NCBI GenBank assembly: GCA_026874595.1
Contig: CM049317.1
Location: 487,108 to 551,107, forward strand
Origin: Sipunculus nudus
Lineage: Eukaryota > Annelida > Sipuncula > Golfingiida > Sipunculidae
Direction: 5' to 3'
Length of the DNA: 64,000 nt
Shown: piece after piece, positions 36,828 to 50,400 of the stretch
Numbering within the stretch: position 1 is the stretch's first letter
Layout: every line of letters begins with the position of its first letter
Notes under the pieces: model-generated
What the model was told of the DNA's origin: nothing
The model's database searches: none
What the model saw: only the letters and a program-made list of their open reading frames with translations
Program-made: the position numbers and the translations under genes

Positions 36828-38265
36828 CTTGTTGCTCTGACAAATCTAGTTTATTATCACCTTGCTTTTCATGGGGTTCAGCAGGGTAGGTAAACTGCAA
36901 AACCAGAAAAAAAGAAATGCAGGAGCATCACTAAGTGTCTTGTAATCAAATAAAGCCATCCTAAATCCAGGTACTGACCCACATACCAGAACATACACTG
37001 GTATTTCTGATGATTTGTATAAAAAATATTCAGATATCAAGGAAACTTAGTTTATTGATGTCATTCCATAAAATAAACTGCAAAATGTTCCCATCATCTT
37101 ATAAATCAGTAGCTAAACCTTCATACTATACTCTCATTGTCTTAATGCCTGGCCAAAGCATTGGGGCAACAGTGTTTATCACTCAATGGGCTGACAAAAA
37201 AGGAGTCATATATCACAAGTGTCACTTACAATTACAGCCACACAGTGAGATGTACAAGTTGGAGTGTAATGGTTATATATACAAGAAAAATAGGGATGGT
37301 CTACAAAGTAAATTTTTATTATGAACATCCTTGACCTACAACTTTGGCCTTTTGCCTACATATCAACAGGATTCTTTCTAGAGTGATGGGTTACTACTAA
37401 CAACTTAAAAACTGAAGTAATCACTTGGCATCCAATGTGTGAATAACTTTGACCTGCAACCTGTAACCTCCTGACAAGATGACCTTAAAATCAATCAGTT
37501 TTTTCTTCAAGCAAAAAGACCAATAAATATGAAGTTTGAATTAAATTGAGTGATGCATAGATGAGGCATATGTGATAGGCTGAAGGTTTGGGATGAAATA
37601 TGTTCACAAGCAACAATTTAGTATTGTGACCTTGACCTCTTACCTTTTGAACTCAACATCAATAGGGTTCTTCCTCTATTGGGAGGTAAGCCATATATGT
37701 CAGATGGAATGTATAGATTGAAAAGTTTGCCTTAAAATGACTCCACGCAAGAATTTGGTGATGTGAACTTGACCTTTGACCTCAAAATGAACGGGTCTTT
37801 CTCCCTGTTGGCAGAGAAGCCATATGTCAGCGCTGGAAGTTTTGGAATGAAAAGTCTATCTTGAAATGTGTTCACAACCTTTTTAATGAAGTGGATCCTG
37901 TGACCGTGACCTGTGACCTTGTGACCTCAAAATCTGTAGAACTTTTCTCCCACTTGGTAGGTGAGCCATATGTGAAAGATCAAAGGATATGGATGAAAGG
38001 TTTGGCTTAAAATGCATCCACAAGCTTTTCAAAGAAGTGGGAACTGTGACCTTGACCTTTGACCTTGAGACCTTAAAATAATTATGGTTCTTCCCCTGTT
38101 GGTAAGTGAGCTGTTTGTGAAAGATGGAAGGTTTGAGATGAAAATATTAGCTGTAACTCAGAGAATATAATTTGCAGTGACCTAATTTAAGGTTTGCAAG
38201 ATCTTTTTAGAACCTCTAAGACTGCATAGTGTTCATGATCCTAGCCCTTATGGTTACAGAACAAT

Positions 38266-38836
38266 TATGTTCCAATGACAAAGAAAGAATAAAATTAAGA
38301 GGCCGGATAAACAGATGAATTCAGATAAGAAAAAATACTAACCTTTTTATAATACACCTGGCCAAAGTGTAACAGATAGAACAAAGTATATGGCTTAGAG
38401 CTGCTTTACAAAGTATTTATGGTTTTACCAGCATGACGAAACAGACATGATGGCAGTTATAACAATTTTGGCCTCGTGGCCCCTTGAGATTACATTGTTC
38501 ACAGATGGATATAAATATTCCAGGGGTGACCCAATATAAACAGAATTGAAGTTGTATTACAGAATGTTAATTATTATATGGCTCAGGTGACATTTAATTT
38601 ATAAGACAAGCCAGCCTTACCTTAGTTATTTTTGGCTGCCTAGGAAACGTATGGCGCCATACAAAATTATTTTCCCTCTAAAAGAAGTTTCCCAGTGTAC
38701 ACCTGTATATAGACTTAAAAGAGGCAGTAAAAATCAGCTGGTCCCTTTCACAGGGATCTGAAAACCTTGTACTTGTCATTCAATAGGGGCAGTGGCGCCT
38801 GACTCAGACCGATTGCACTAGTCGTACACACCTCCG
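38266..38836. other. No recognisable gene
   Basis: AT-rich sequence between the F2 repeat and the retrotransposon remnant. No 5' LTR for the following remnant was found here. Confidence 0.4.
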
Positions 38837-40498
38837 ATGTACCACCTTACAGCTGTCACAGACATAATGGCAGTCATAACAAAACTTCTCCAGGAGGAAA
38901 CTTTGCTATTTTGTCATTTTATTCATGTTCAAAACTTGATCAGAAACATGTCTTCTGAATTTGAACCAAAAACATTTGTTGAAAAGTTGTATCTGGATAG
39001 GAATGTCATTTATGACACAACAAAAGAAACATTTAGAACAGGTTGCAGAATTTCTCAAAATTCAATCGCCCACTAAGGTGACAGAGACTAGACAGGTTAT
39101 ATTAGAGAAATTAAGAATCCAGAGGAAGAAGCAGAAGAAAATAAAATTAAGATAGATCCCAAAGCAGCTGAACTATAAATTGAGTTACATATATAGTTAG
39201 AAAAAAGAAATAGAAAAGAAAAACTACAGTTAGAAAAAGAAAAGCTACAGTTAGAAAAAAAAAGATGGAAATAGAAAATGATGCATTTGTTGGTGCCACA
39301 GCTCAAAAATCTCTCGAGACCATGCTTAATTTCAATTTGAAAGTTCCAGTTTTTAAGGGAACAAAAGTTGATAAATATTTTCATATTTTTAAAAGGTGGT
39401 CTCTATTAGTAAGTTGCCTAAAGACCAATGGACATTACTTTTACAACAGGTCTTGATAGGAAAAAAAAACATGATGCTTTTGTTGCCTTATCTCTAGAAA
39501 ACAGCAAAAATTATGATATTTATAAAGTGCTGTCTTGAATTAAAGGCTTAATATTTGGTCCCTGAGGCCTACAGACTAAAATTTAGATAAACCAGAAAGA
39601 GTGAAAACCAAATACATGTTGAATTTGCAAGGGAAAAGAGCATTTGTTTGATAGATGGTGTGTTTCCTTAGAAGTCCAAGATATCTTCAATAGATTAAGA
39701 AAAAAATAATGTTAATTGAGGAGTTCAAAAGAAATTTGAATAAAGATATTCATATATACCTTGAAGAGCATAGCTTGGTGGAGTCTCTTTATGAGGCCGC
39801 CAAGCTGGCAGATGAATATGCCTCAACTCATAGAGTGATGCATAGAAAATCTAACTTTCAAAAAAGCCCAAGACTCTGTCAGGGCAGAGATAATCCTTTG
39901 CCTCCAGGTCCTGCCACCGTAACACAGTCTTTAACTTATCAACCCCAGAGTAAAATTAAATCAGACTCTCCCATTCGCTTAGACAGTGGGAAAGGTAAGT
40001 CAGGACCTATTACTTGTTACTATTTTAAACAAGAGGGACATGTAATCGCTGTGAGGTGTTAAAAGTCAAGAAGGCCAAATCCTTAGCTGTAACAGTAGCT
40101 GCTCCTCCATATTTAATATGTGAATCCCCCTCACCAGGTCTAAACCATAAGGTTGAAGAAAGTCAGGATAGTTTTAAACCTTTTATGATGGAAGGAGTCT
40201 CTTTGGGGACTTCAGGCATGACAAGAAAGATAAAAATCTTGCTTGATACAGGATCACTTCAATCATTAAAATTAGCTTTGGCTCTTCCTTTTGGAACAGA
40301 GATGTACACTGGTCTCGATGTCCTCCTTCGGGCTGTTGAGCTAGGTTACATATCAGTCCCTTTGCACCAGGTATTTATTGATTGTCCTTTAGTGTCAGGT
40401 AAAGTAACTTGGCAATTACCGCCACCTAGTTCACCAAAAGTGTGACTCCTGGGATAGTTAATCTTGTTATGACAGCAGAATGCTCTTAAGAGGGGATG
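38837..40498 (+). pseudogene. Gag and protease remnant, sister family of the 53.9-58.7 kb element
   Basis: Broken frames follow the same order as the Gag of the element at 52.9-59.6 kb. They are an N-terminal block (from about 38950), a charged coiled stretch (LQLEKEKLQLEKK, about 39225-39275), the Gag core (VPVFKGTKVDKYF, about 39343), EEFKR...EEHSL (about 39718), a damaged zinc knuckle with one Cys lost (CYYFKQEGH, about 40014), and a protease with intact DTGS (about 40243). The integrase and reverse transcriptase part is missing. Soon after the protease the sequence passes to the 3' end and a purine tract (AAGAGGGGATG, 40488-40498). It has several frameshifts. Confidence 0.8.
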
Positions 40499-40654
40499 TG
40501 TTAAGGTTTGACATAAAAGCGGACCGAAGTGTCTTGATAGTTAAGCTTGCTTTTCTGGTGAAGTGGTTGAAATACCTGAAATGTGGGCCACCAACATGGG
40601 TTCGAATCCCTGATCAGCCAAATATTATCCCCTGAGCAATTTGTCTTCGTAACA
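40499..40654 (+). repeat. 3' LTR of the remnant
   Basis: 156 bp, TGTTAAGG to TTCGTAACA, directly after the purine tract. It has the same length as the LTR at 34247-34402 and clear similarity to it. Confidence 0.8.
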
Positions 40655-41049
40655 CCGGTCACATGAGTATTTCCTAGGGTGGGATTTCCTGGTAATTCCC
40701 AAAAGGGTGTTTTTCCCATGGTGGGAATTCCATGGAATTGCCATTAAGGAAATCCCATGTTGGTAATTTCCTGACAACCCTGTTGAATCTGCATGGCTCA
40801 ATCAACCGGTTAGATATTGTTAGGTTAGGGTTAGGGTTAGATATTGCTTGCTCAGAGTTCCACTGCTCTATTTTCCACACACTGTGTACTGCTGTTGACA
40901 ATATTCTACAGGTTTCTGAGGTAATGCTGGCTCAGAGATCAAGCCCCTACCACTGACAGCCAGTAAAAGACATCATTTCCATCTTGGAAAGCATGAAAAT
41001 GGAAAAAAAAATTATATTTACATGAAGGGACAGTAAGAAGTTCAACAAA
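40655..41049. other. No recognisable gene; short TTAGGG run
   Basis: A telomere-like run (TTAGGTTAGGGTTAGGG) lies at 40820-40841. A possible donor-like site occurs near 40920, but no convincing exon was found. Confidence 0.45.
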
Positions 41050-41475
41050 TATTGTGTGTTATCAGACTGGTCAGTGTCTTACAGACCAGTACCAGGTGTA
41101 TTATCAGACTGCTTAGTGTCTTACAGATCAGTACCAGGTGTATTATCAGACTGGTTATTGTCATACAGATCAGTAACAGGTGTATTATCAGACTGGTTAG
41201 TGTCATACAGATCAGTAACAGGTGTATTATCAGACTGCTTAGTGTCTTACAGATCAATACCAGGTGTATTATCAGACTGGTTAGTGTCATACACATCAGT
41301 ACCAGGTGTATTATGAGACTGGTTAGTGTCATACACATCAGTACCAGGTGTATTATGAGACTGGTTAGTGTCATACAGATCAGTACCAGGTGTATTATCA
41401 GACTAGTCTGTGTTGTAAAGACAAATACCAGGTGTATTATGAGACTGGTTAGGGTCATACAGATCAGTACCCAGT
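41050..41475. repeat. 42-bp tandem satellite
   Basis: About ten copies of a 42-bp unit containing TATTATCAGACTGGTTAGTG and CAGATCAGTACCAGG. Because 42 is divisible by three, frames stay open on both strands; these are not genes. Confidence 0.95.
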
Positions 41476-44400
41476 GTAAGATCTTCTCTTTATAAATGTG
41501 TTGTATCTGTGAGTTTTGTAAGATCTTCCCTTTATAACTATTTTGTATCTATGAGTTTTGTAAGATCTTCTCTTTATAACTATTTTGTATCTGTGAGTTT
41601 TGAGAGCTCCCTTAATAAATGTTTTGTATCTCTGAGTTTTGTAAGATCTTCTCTTTATAACTATTTTATATCTATGAGTTTTGTAAGATCTTCTCTTCAT
41701 AAATGTTTTGTAACTGTGAGTTTTGTAAGATCTTCTCTTTATAATTTCTTTGTATCTGTGAGTTTTGTGTGATCTCTTTATAACTATATTGTATCTATGA
41801 GTTATGTGAGATTTTCTCTTCATAAATTTGTTGTATCTGTGAGTTTTGTAAGATCTTCTATTTATAAAAGTTTTATATTTTTTTCTTATCTCTGACTTTT
41901 GTGAGATTTTCTCTTCATAAATTTGTTGTATCTGTGAGTTTTGTAAGATCTTCTATTATAAAAGTTTTTTGTATCTATGAGTTTTGTGAAATCTCTTTAT
42001 AACTATTTTGTATCTGTGAGTTTTGTGAAATCTCTTTATAACTATTTTGTATCTGTGAGTTTTATGAGATCTCTTTAAAACTATTTTATATCTATGAGTT
42101 TTGTAAGATCTTCTCTTTATAATTTCTTTGTATCTGTGAGTTTTGTGTGATCTCTTTAATAACTATATTGTATCTATGAGTTATGTGAGATTTTCTCTTC
42201 ATAAATGTGTTTTATCTGTGATTTTTCTGAGATCTTCTATTTATATTTTTTTCTTATCTGTGACTTTTGTGAGATCTTCTCTTCATAAATTTGTTGTATC
42301 TGTGAGTTTTGTAAGATCTTCTATTTATAAAAGTTTTTTTGTATCTATGAGGTTTGTGAAATCTCTTTATAACTGTTGTGTATCTATGAGTTTTGTGAGA
42401 TCTTCTCTTTAAAACTGTTTCGTATCTGTGAGTTTTGTGAGATCTCTTTATAACTATTTTGTATCTGTGAGTTTTATGAGATCTCTTTAAAACTATTTTA
42501 TATCTATGAGTTTTGTAAGATCTTCTCTTTATAATTTCTTTGTATCTGTGAGTTTTGTGTGATCTCTTTAATAACTATATTGTATCTATGAGTTATGTGA
42601 GATTTTCTCTTCATAAATGTGTTTTATCTGTGATTTTTCTGAGATCTTCTATTTATATTTTTTTCTTATCTGTGACTTTTGTGAGATCTTCTCTTCATAA
42701 ATTTGTTGTATCTGTGAGTTTTGTAAGATCTTCTATTTATAAAAGTTTTTTTGTATCTATGAGGTTTGTGAAATCTCTTTATAACTGTTGTGTATCTATG
42801 AGTTTTGTGAGATCTTCTCTTTAAAACTGTTATGTATCTATGAGTTTTGTGAGATCTCTTTATAACTATTTTGTATCTATGATTTTTGTAAGATCTTCTA
42901 TTTATAACTGTTTTGTATCTATGAGTTTTGTGAGATCTCTTTATAACTATTTTGTATCTGTGAGTTTTGTGAGATCTCTTTATAACTATATTGTATCAAT
43001 GAGTTTTATAAGATCTTCTCTTTATAGCTGTTTTGTATCTGTGAGTTTTGTGAGATCTCTTTATAACTATTTTGTATTTATGAGAGTTGTAAGATCACTT
43101 TATAACTATTTTGTATCTATGATTTTTTAAGATCTTCTCTTTATAACTATTTTGTATCTATGATTTTTGTGAGATCTCTTTATAACTTTTTTGTATCTAT
43201 GAATTTTGTAAGATCTTCTCTTTATAACTGTTTTGTATCTGTGAGTTTTGTGAGATCTTCTATTTATAACTGTTTTGTATCTATGAGTTTTGTGAGATCT
43301 CTTGATAACTATTTTGTATCTGTGAGTTTTGTGAGATCTCTTTATAACTGTTTTGTATCTGTGAGTTTTGTGAGGTCTCATTATAACTATTTTTGTATCT
43401 ATGAATTTTGTAAGATCTTCTCTTTATAACTGTTTTGTATCTGTGATTTTTATGAGATCTCTTTATAACTATTTTGTATCTGTGAGTTTTGTGAGATCTC
43501 GTTATAAATGTTTTGTATCTGTGAGTTTTGTGAGATCTCTTTATAACTATTTTGTATCTTTGAGTTTTGTGAGATACCTTTATAACTATTTTGTATCTAT
43601 TAATTTTGTAAGATCTTCTCTTTATAACTGTTTTGTATCTGTGAGTTTTGTGAGATACCTTTATAACTATTTTGTATCTATTAATTTTGTAAGATCTTCT
43701 CTTTATAAATGTTTTGTATCTGTGAGTTTTGTAAGATCTTCTCTTTATAACTATTTTGTATCTATGAATTTTGTAAGATCTTCTCTTTATAACTGTTTTG
43801 TATCTGTGAGTTTTGTGAGATCTCTTGATAACTATTTTGTATCTGTGAATTTAGTAAGATCTTCTCTTTATAACTGTTTCGTATCTGTGAGTTTTGTGAG
43901 ATCTCTTTATAACTATTTTGTATCTGTGAGTTTTGTGAGATACCTTTATAACTATTTTGTATCTATTAATTTTGTAAGATCTTCTCTTTATAAATGTTTT
44001 GTATCTGTGAGTTTTGTAAGATCTTCTCTTTATAACTATTTTGTATCTATGAATTTTGTAAGATCTTCTGTTTATAACTGTTTTGTATCTGTGAGTTTTG
44101 TGAGATCTCTTGATAACTATTTTGTATCTCTGAATTTAGTAAGATCTTCTCTTTATAACTGTTTTGTATCTGTGAGTTTTGTGAGATCTCTTTATAACTA
44201 TTTTGTATCTGTGAGTTTTGTGAGATACCTTTATAACTATTTTGTATCTATTAATTTTGTAAGATCTTCTCTTTATAACTGTTTTGTATCTGTGATTTTT
44301 ATGAGATCTCTTTATAACTATTTTGTATCTGTGAGTTTTGTGAGATCTCGTTATAAATGTTTTGTATCTGTGAGTTTTGTGAGATCTCTTTATAACTATT

Positions 44401-47400
44401 TTGTATCTGTGAGTTTTGTGAGATACCTTTATAACTATTTTGTATCTATTAATTTTGTAAGATCTTCTCTTTATAACTGTTTTGTATCTGTGAGTTTTGT
44501 GAGATCTCTTTATAACTATTTTGTATCTGTGAGTTTTGTGAGATACCTTTATAACTATTTTGTATCTATTAATTTTGTAAGATCTTCTCTTTATAAATGT
44601 TTTGTATCTGTGAGTTTTGTAAGATCTTCTCTTTATAACTGTTTTGTATCTGTGAGTTTTGTGAGATCTCTTGATAACTATTTTGTATCTGTGAATTTAG
44701 TAAGATCTTCTCTTTATAACTGTTTTGTATCTGTGAGTTTTGTGGGATCTATTTTTAACTGTTTTGTATCTGTGAGTTTTGTAAGATCTTCTCTTTAAAA
44801 CTGTTTTGTATCTATGAGTTTTGTGAGGTCTCATTATAACTATTTTGTATCTGCGAGTTTTGTAAGATCTTCTGTTTATAACTGTTTTGTATCTGTGAGT
44901 TTTGTGAGATCTCTTTTTAACTATTTTGTATCTGTGAATTTAGTAAGATCTTCTCTTTATAACTGTTTTGTATCTGTGAGTTTTGTGAGATCTATTTTTA
45001 ACTGTTTTGTATCTGTGAGTTTTGTAAGATCTTCTCTTTAAAACTGTTTTGTATCTATGAGTTTTGTGAGATCTCTTTATAACTATTTTGTATCTGTGAG
45101 TTTTGTGATATCTCGTTATAACTGTTTTGTATCTGTGAGTTTTATGAGACCTCTTTATAACTGTTTTGTATCTGTGAGTTTTGTAAGATCTTCTCTTTAT
45201 AACTGTTTTGTATCTATGAGTTTTGTGAGATCTCTTTAAAACTATTTTGTATCTGTGAGTTTTGTGAGATCTCTTTATAACTATTTTGTATCTATGAGTT
45301 TTGTAAGATCTTCTCTTTATAACTGTTGTGTATCTATGAGTTTTGTGAGATCTTCTCTTTAAAACTGTTATGTATCTATGAGTTTTGTGAGATCTCTTTA
45401 TAACTATTTTGTATCTGTGAGTTTTGTGAGATCTCTTTATAACCATTTTATATCTGTGAGTTTTGTGAGATCTCTTTAAAACTATTTTGTATCTATGAGT
45501 TTTGTGAGATCTTCTCATTATAACTGTTTTGTATATATTAGTTATGTGAGATCTCTTTATAACTATTTTGTATCTGTGAGTTTTGTGAGATACCTTTATA
45601 ACTATTTTGTATCTATGAGTTTTGTAAGATCTTCTCTTTATAACTGTTTTGTATCCATGAGTTTTGTGAGATCTCTTAATAACTATTTTGTATATGTGAA
45701 TTTTGTGAGATCTCTTTATAACTATTTTGTATCTGTGAGTTTTGTGAGATCTCTTTATAACTGTTTTGTATCTGTGAGTTTTGTGAGATCTCTTTATAAC
45801 TATTTTGTATCTATGAATTTTGTAAGATCTTCTCTTTATAACTGTTTTGTATCTGTGAGTTTTGTGAGATCTTCTCTTTATAACTGTTTTGTATCTATGA
45901 GTTTTGTGAGATCTCCTTATAACTATTTTGTATCTGTGAGTTTTGTGAGATCTCTTTATAACTATTTTGTATCTATGAATTTTGTAAGATCTTCTCTTTA
46001 TAACTGTTTTGTATCTGTGAGTTTTGTGAGATCTCTTTATAGCTGTTTTGTATCTGTGAGTTTTGTAAGATCTTCTCTTTATAACTATTTTGTATCTATG
46101 AATTTTGTAAGATCTTCTCTTTATAACTGTTTTGTATCTGTGAGTTTTGTGAAATCTCTTTATAACTATTCTGTATCTATGAGTTTTGTAAGATCTTCTC
46201 TTTATAACTATTTTGTATCTGTGAGTTTTGTGAGATCTCTTTATAGCTGTTTTGTATCTGTGAGTTTTGTGAGATCTCTTTATAACTGTTTTGTATCTAT
46301 GAATTTTGTAAGATCTTCTCTTTATAGCTGTTTTGTATCTGTGAGTTTTGTGAGATCTCTTTATAACTATTCTGTATCTATGAGTTTTTTAAGATCTTCT
46401 CTTTATAACTATTTTTGTATCTGTGAGTTTTGTAAGATCTTCTCTTTATAAATGTTTTGTATCTGTGAGTTTTGTGAGGTCTCTTTATAGCTGTTTTGTA
46501 TCTGTGAGTTTTGTAAGATCTTCTCTTTATAACTATTTTGTATCTATGAATTTTGTAAGATCTTCTCTTTATAACTGTTTTGTATCTGTGAGTTTTGTGA
46601 GGTCTCTTTATAGCTGTTTTGTATCTGTGAGTTTTGTAAGATCTTCTCTTTATAACTATTTTGTATCTATGAATTTTGTAAGATCTTCTCTTTATAACTG
46701 TTTTGTATCTGTGAGTTTTGTGAGATCTCTTTATAAATGTTTTGTATCTGTGAGTTTTGTGAAATCTCTTTATAGCTGTTTTGTATCTGTAAGTTTTGTG
46801 AGATATTCTCTTTATAACTATTTTGTATCTATGAATTTTGTAAGATCTTCTCTTTATAACTATTTTGTATCTATGAATTTTGTAAGATCTTCTCTTTATA
46901 ACTGTTTTGTATCTGTGAGTTTTGTGAGATCTCTTTATAGCTGTTTTGTATCTGTGAGTTTTGTAAGATCTTCTCTTTATAACTATTTTGTATCTATGAA
47001 TTTTGTAAGATCTTCTCTTTATAACTTTTTTGTATCTGTGAGTTTTGTGAAATCTCTTTATAACTATTCTGTATCTATGAGTTTTGTAAGATCTTCTCTT
47101 TATAACTATTTTGTATCTGTGAGTTTTGTGAGATCTCTTTATAGCTGTTTTGTATCTGTGAGTTTTGTGAGATCTCTTTATAACTGTTTTGTATCTATGA
47201 ATTTTGTAAGATCTTCTCTTTATAGCTGTTTTGTATCTGTGAGTTTTGTGAGATCTCTTTATAACTATTCTGTATCTATGAGTTTTTTAAGATCTTCTCT
47301 TTATAACTATTTTTGTATCTGTGAGTTTTGTAAGATCTTCTCTTTATAAATGTTTTGTATCTGTGAGTTTTGTGAGGTCTCTTTATAGCTGTTTTGTATC

Positions 47401-50400
47401 TGTGAGTTTTGTAAGATCTTCTCTTTATAACTATTTTGTATCTATGAATTTTGTAAGATCTTCTCTTTATAACTGTTTTGTATCTGTGAGTTTTGTAAGG
47501 TCTCTTTATAGCTGTTTTGTATCTGTGAGTTTTGTAAGATCTTCTCTTTATAACTATTTTGTATCTATGAATTTTGTAAGATCTTCTCTTTATAACTGTT
47601 TTGTATCTGTGAGTTTTGTGAGGTCTCTTTATAGCTGTTTTGTATCTGTGAGTTTTGTAAGATCTTCTCTTTATAACTATTTTGTATCTATGAATTTTGT
47701 AAGATCTTCTCTTTATAACTGTTTTGTATCTGTGAGTTTTGTGAGATCTCTTTATAAATGTTTTGTATCTGTGAGTTTTGTGAGATCTCTTTATAACTGT
47801 TTTGTATCTGTGAGTTTTGTGAGATCTCTTTATAACTGTTTTGTATCTATGAATTTTGTAAGATCTTCTCTTTATAGCTGTTTTGTATCTGTGAGTTTTG
47901 TGAGATCTCTTTATAACTATTCTGTATCTATGAGTTTTTTAAGATCTTCTCTTTATAACTATTTTTGTATCTGTGAGTTTTGTAAGATCTTCTCTTTATA
48001 AATGTTTTGTATCTGTGAGTTTTGTGAGGTCTCTTTATAGCTGTTTTGTATCTATGAATTTTGTAAGATCTTCTCTTTATAACTGTTTTGTATCTGTGAG
48101 TTTTGTGAGGTCTCTTTATAGCTGTTTTGTATCTGTGAGTTTTGTAAGATCTTCTCTTTATAACTATTTTGTATCTATGAATTTTGTAAGATCTTCTCTT
48201 TATAACTGTTTTGTATCTGTGAGTTTTGTGAAATCTCTTTATAACTATTCTGTATCTATGAGTTTTGTAAGATCTTCTCTTTATAACTATTTTGTATCTG
48301 TGAGTTTTGTGAGATCTCTTTATAGCTGTTTTGTATCTGTGAGTTTTGTGAGATCTCTTTATAACTGTTTTGTATCTATGAATTTTGTAAGATCTTCTCT
48401 TTATAGCTGTTTTGTATCTGTGAGTTTTGTGAGATCTCTTTATAACTATTCTGTATCTATGAGTTTTTTAAGATCTTCTCTTTATAACTATTTTTGTATC
48501 TGTGAGTTTTGTAAGATCTTCTCTTTATAAATGTTTTGTATCTGTGAGTTTTGTGAGGTCTCTTTATAGCTGTTTTGTATCTGTGAGTTTTGTAAGATCT
48601 TCTCTTTATAACTATTTTGTATCTATGAATTTTGTAAGATCTTCTCTTTATAACTGTTTTGTATCTGTGAGTTTTGTGAGGTCTCTTTATAGCTGTTTTG
48701 TATCTGTGAGTTTTGTAAGATCTTCTCTTTATAACTATTTTGTATCTATGAATTTTGTAAGATCTTCTCTTTATAACTGTTTTGTATCTGTGAGTTTTGT
48801 GAAATCTCTTTATAACTATTCTGTATCTATGAGTTTTGTAAGATCTTCTCTTTATAACTATTTTGTATCTGTGAGTTTTGTGAGATCTCTTTATAGCTGT
48901 TTTGTATCTGTGAGTTTTGTGAGATCTCTTTATAACTGTTTTGTATCTATGAATTTTGTAAGATCTTCTCTTTATAGCTGTTTTGTATCTGTGAGTTTTG
49001 TGAGATCTCTTTATAACTATTCTGTATCTATGAGTTTTTTAAGATCTTCTCTTTATAACTATTTTTGTATCTGTGAGTTTTGTAAGATCTTCTCTTTATA
49101 AATGTTTTGTATCTGTGAGTTTTGTGAGGTCTCTTTATAGCTGTTTTGTATCTGTGAGTTTTGTAAGATCTTCTCTTTATAACTATTTTGTATCTATGAA
49201 TTTTGTAAGATCTTCTCTTTATAACTGTTTTGTATCTGTGAGTTTTGTGAGGTCTCTTTATAGCTGTTTTGTATCTGTGAGTTTTGTAAGATCTTCTCTT
49301 TATAACTGTTTTGTATCTGTGAGTTTTGTGAAATCTCTTTATAACTATTCTGTATCTATGAGTTTTGTAAGATCTTCTCTTTATAACTATTTTGTATCTG
49401 TGAGTTTTGTAAGATCTTCTCTTTATAAATGTTTTGTATCTGTGAGTTTTGTGAGGTCTCTTTATAGCTGTTTTGTATCTGTGAGTTTTGTAAGATCTTC
49501 TCTTTATAACTATTTTGTATCTATGAATTTTGTAAGATCTTCTCTTTATAACTGTTTTGTATCTGTGAGTTTTGTGAAATCTCTTTATAACTATTCTGTA
49601 TCTATGAGTTTTGTAAGATCTTCTCTTTATAACTATTTTGTATCTGTGAGTTTTGTAAGATCTTCTCTTTATAAATGTTTTGTATCTGTGAGTTTTGTGA
49701 GGTCTCTTTATAGCTGTTTTGTATCTGTGAGTTTTGTAAGATCTTCTCTTTATAACTATTTTGTATCTATGAGTTTTGTAAGATCTTCTCTTTATAACTA
49801 TTTTTGTATCTGTGAGTTTTGTAAGATCTTCTCTTTATAAATGTTTTGTATCTGTGAGTTTTGTGAGGTCTCTTTATAGCTGTTTTGTATCTGTGAGTTT
49901 TGTAAGATCTTCTCTTTATAACTGTTTTGTATCTGTGAGTTTTGTGAAATCTCTTTATAACTATTCTGTATCTATGAGTTTTGTAAGATCTTCTCTTTAT
50001 AACTGTTTTGTATCTGTGAGTTTTGTGAAATCTCTTTATAACTATTCTGTATCTATGAGTTTTGTAAGATCTTCTCTTTATAACTGTTTTGTATCTGTGA
50101 GTTTTGTGAAATCTCTTTATAACTATTCTGTATCTATGAGTTTTGTAAGATCTTCTCTTTATAACTATTTTGTATCTGTGAGTTTTGTGAGATCTCTTTA
50201 TAGCTGTTTTGTATCTGTGAGTTTTGTGAGATCTCTTTATAACTGTTTTGTATCTATGAATTTTGTAAGATCTTCTCTTTATAGCTGTTTTGTATCTGTG
50301 AGTTTTGTGAGATCTCTTTATAACTATTCTGTATCTATGAGTTTTTTAAGATCTTCTCTTTATAACTATTTTTGTATCTGTGAGTTTTGTAAGATCTTCT

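Larger units (their letters stand above)
34991..38265 (-). repeat. F-family repeat, copy 2, with two insertions
   Basis: It starts ACAAGTGACCCATGGGTC and is the reverse complement of about 28900-31217. It is interrupted by a short F fragment (35312-35522) and by an inverted-repeat element (35962-36827). The 5' end of the element is missing at the right side. TGACCTTTGACCT sites remain at 37770 and 38053. Confidence 0.8.

Noticed and set aside
43401-44798. 465-codon frame reading a VSFVRSSLYN-type repeat
   Set aside because: It is the 39/42-bp satellite read in frame. Similar frames occur on the other strand and break at each five-T variant, and no start, splice or family support exists.
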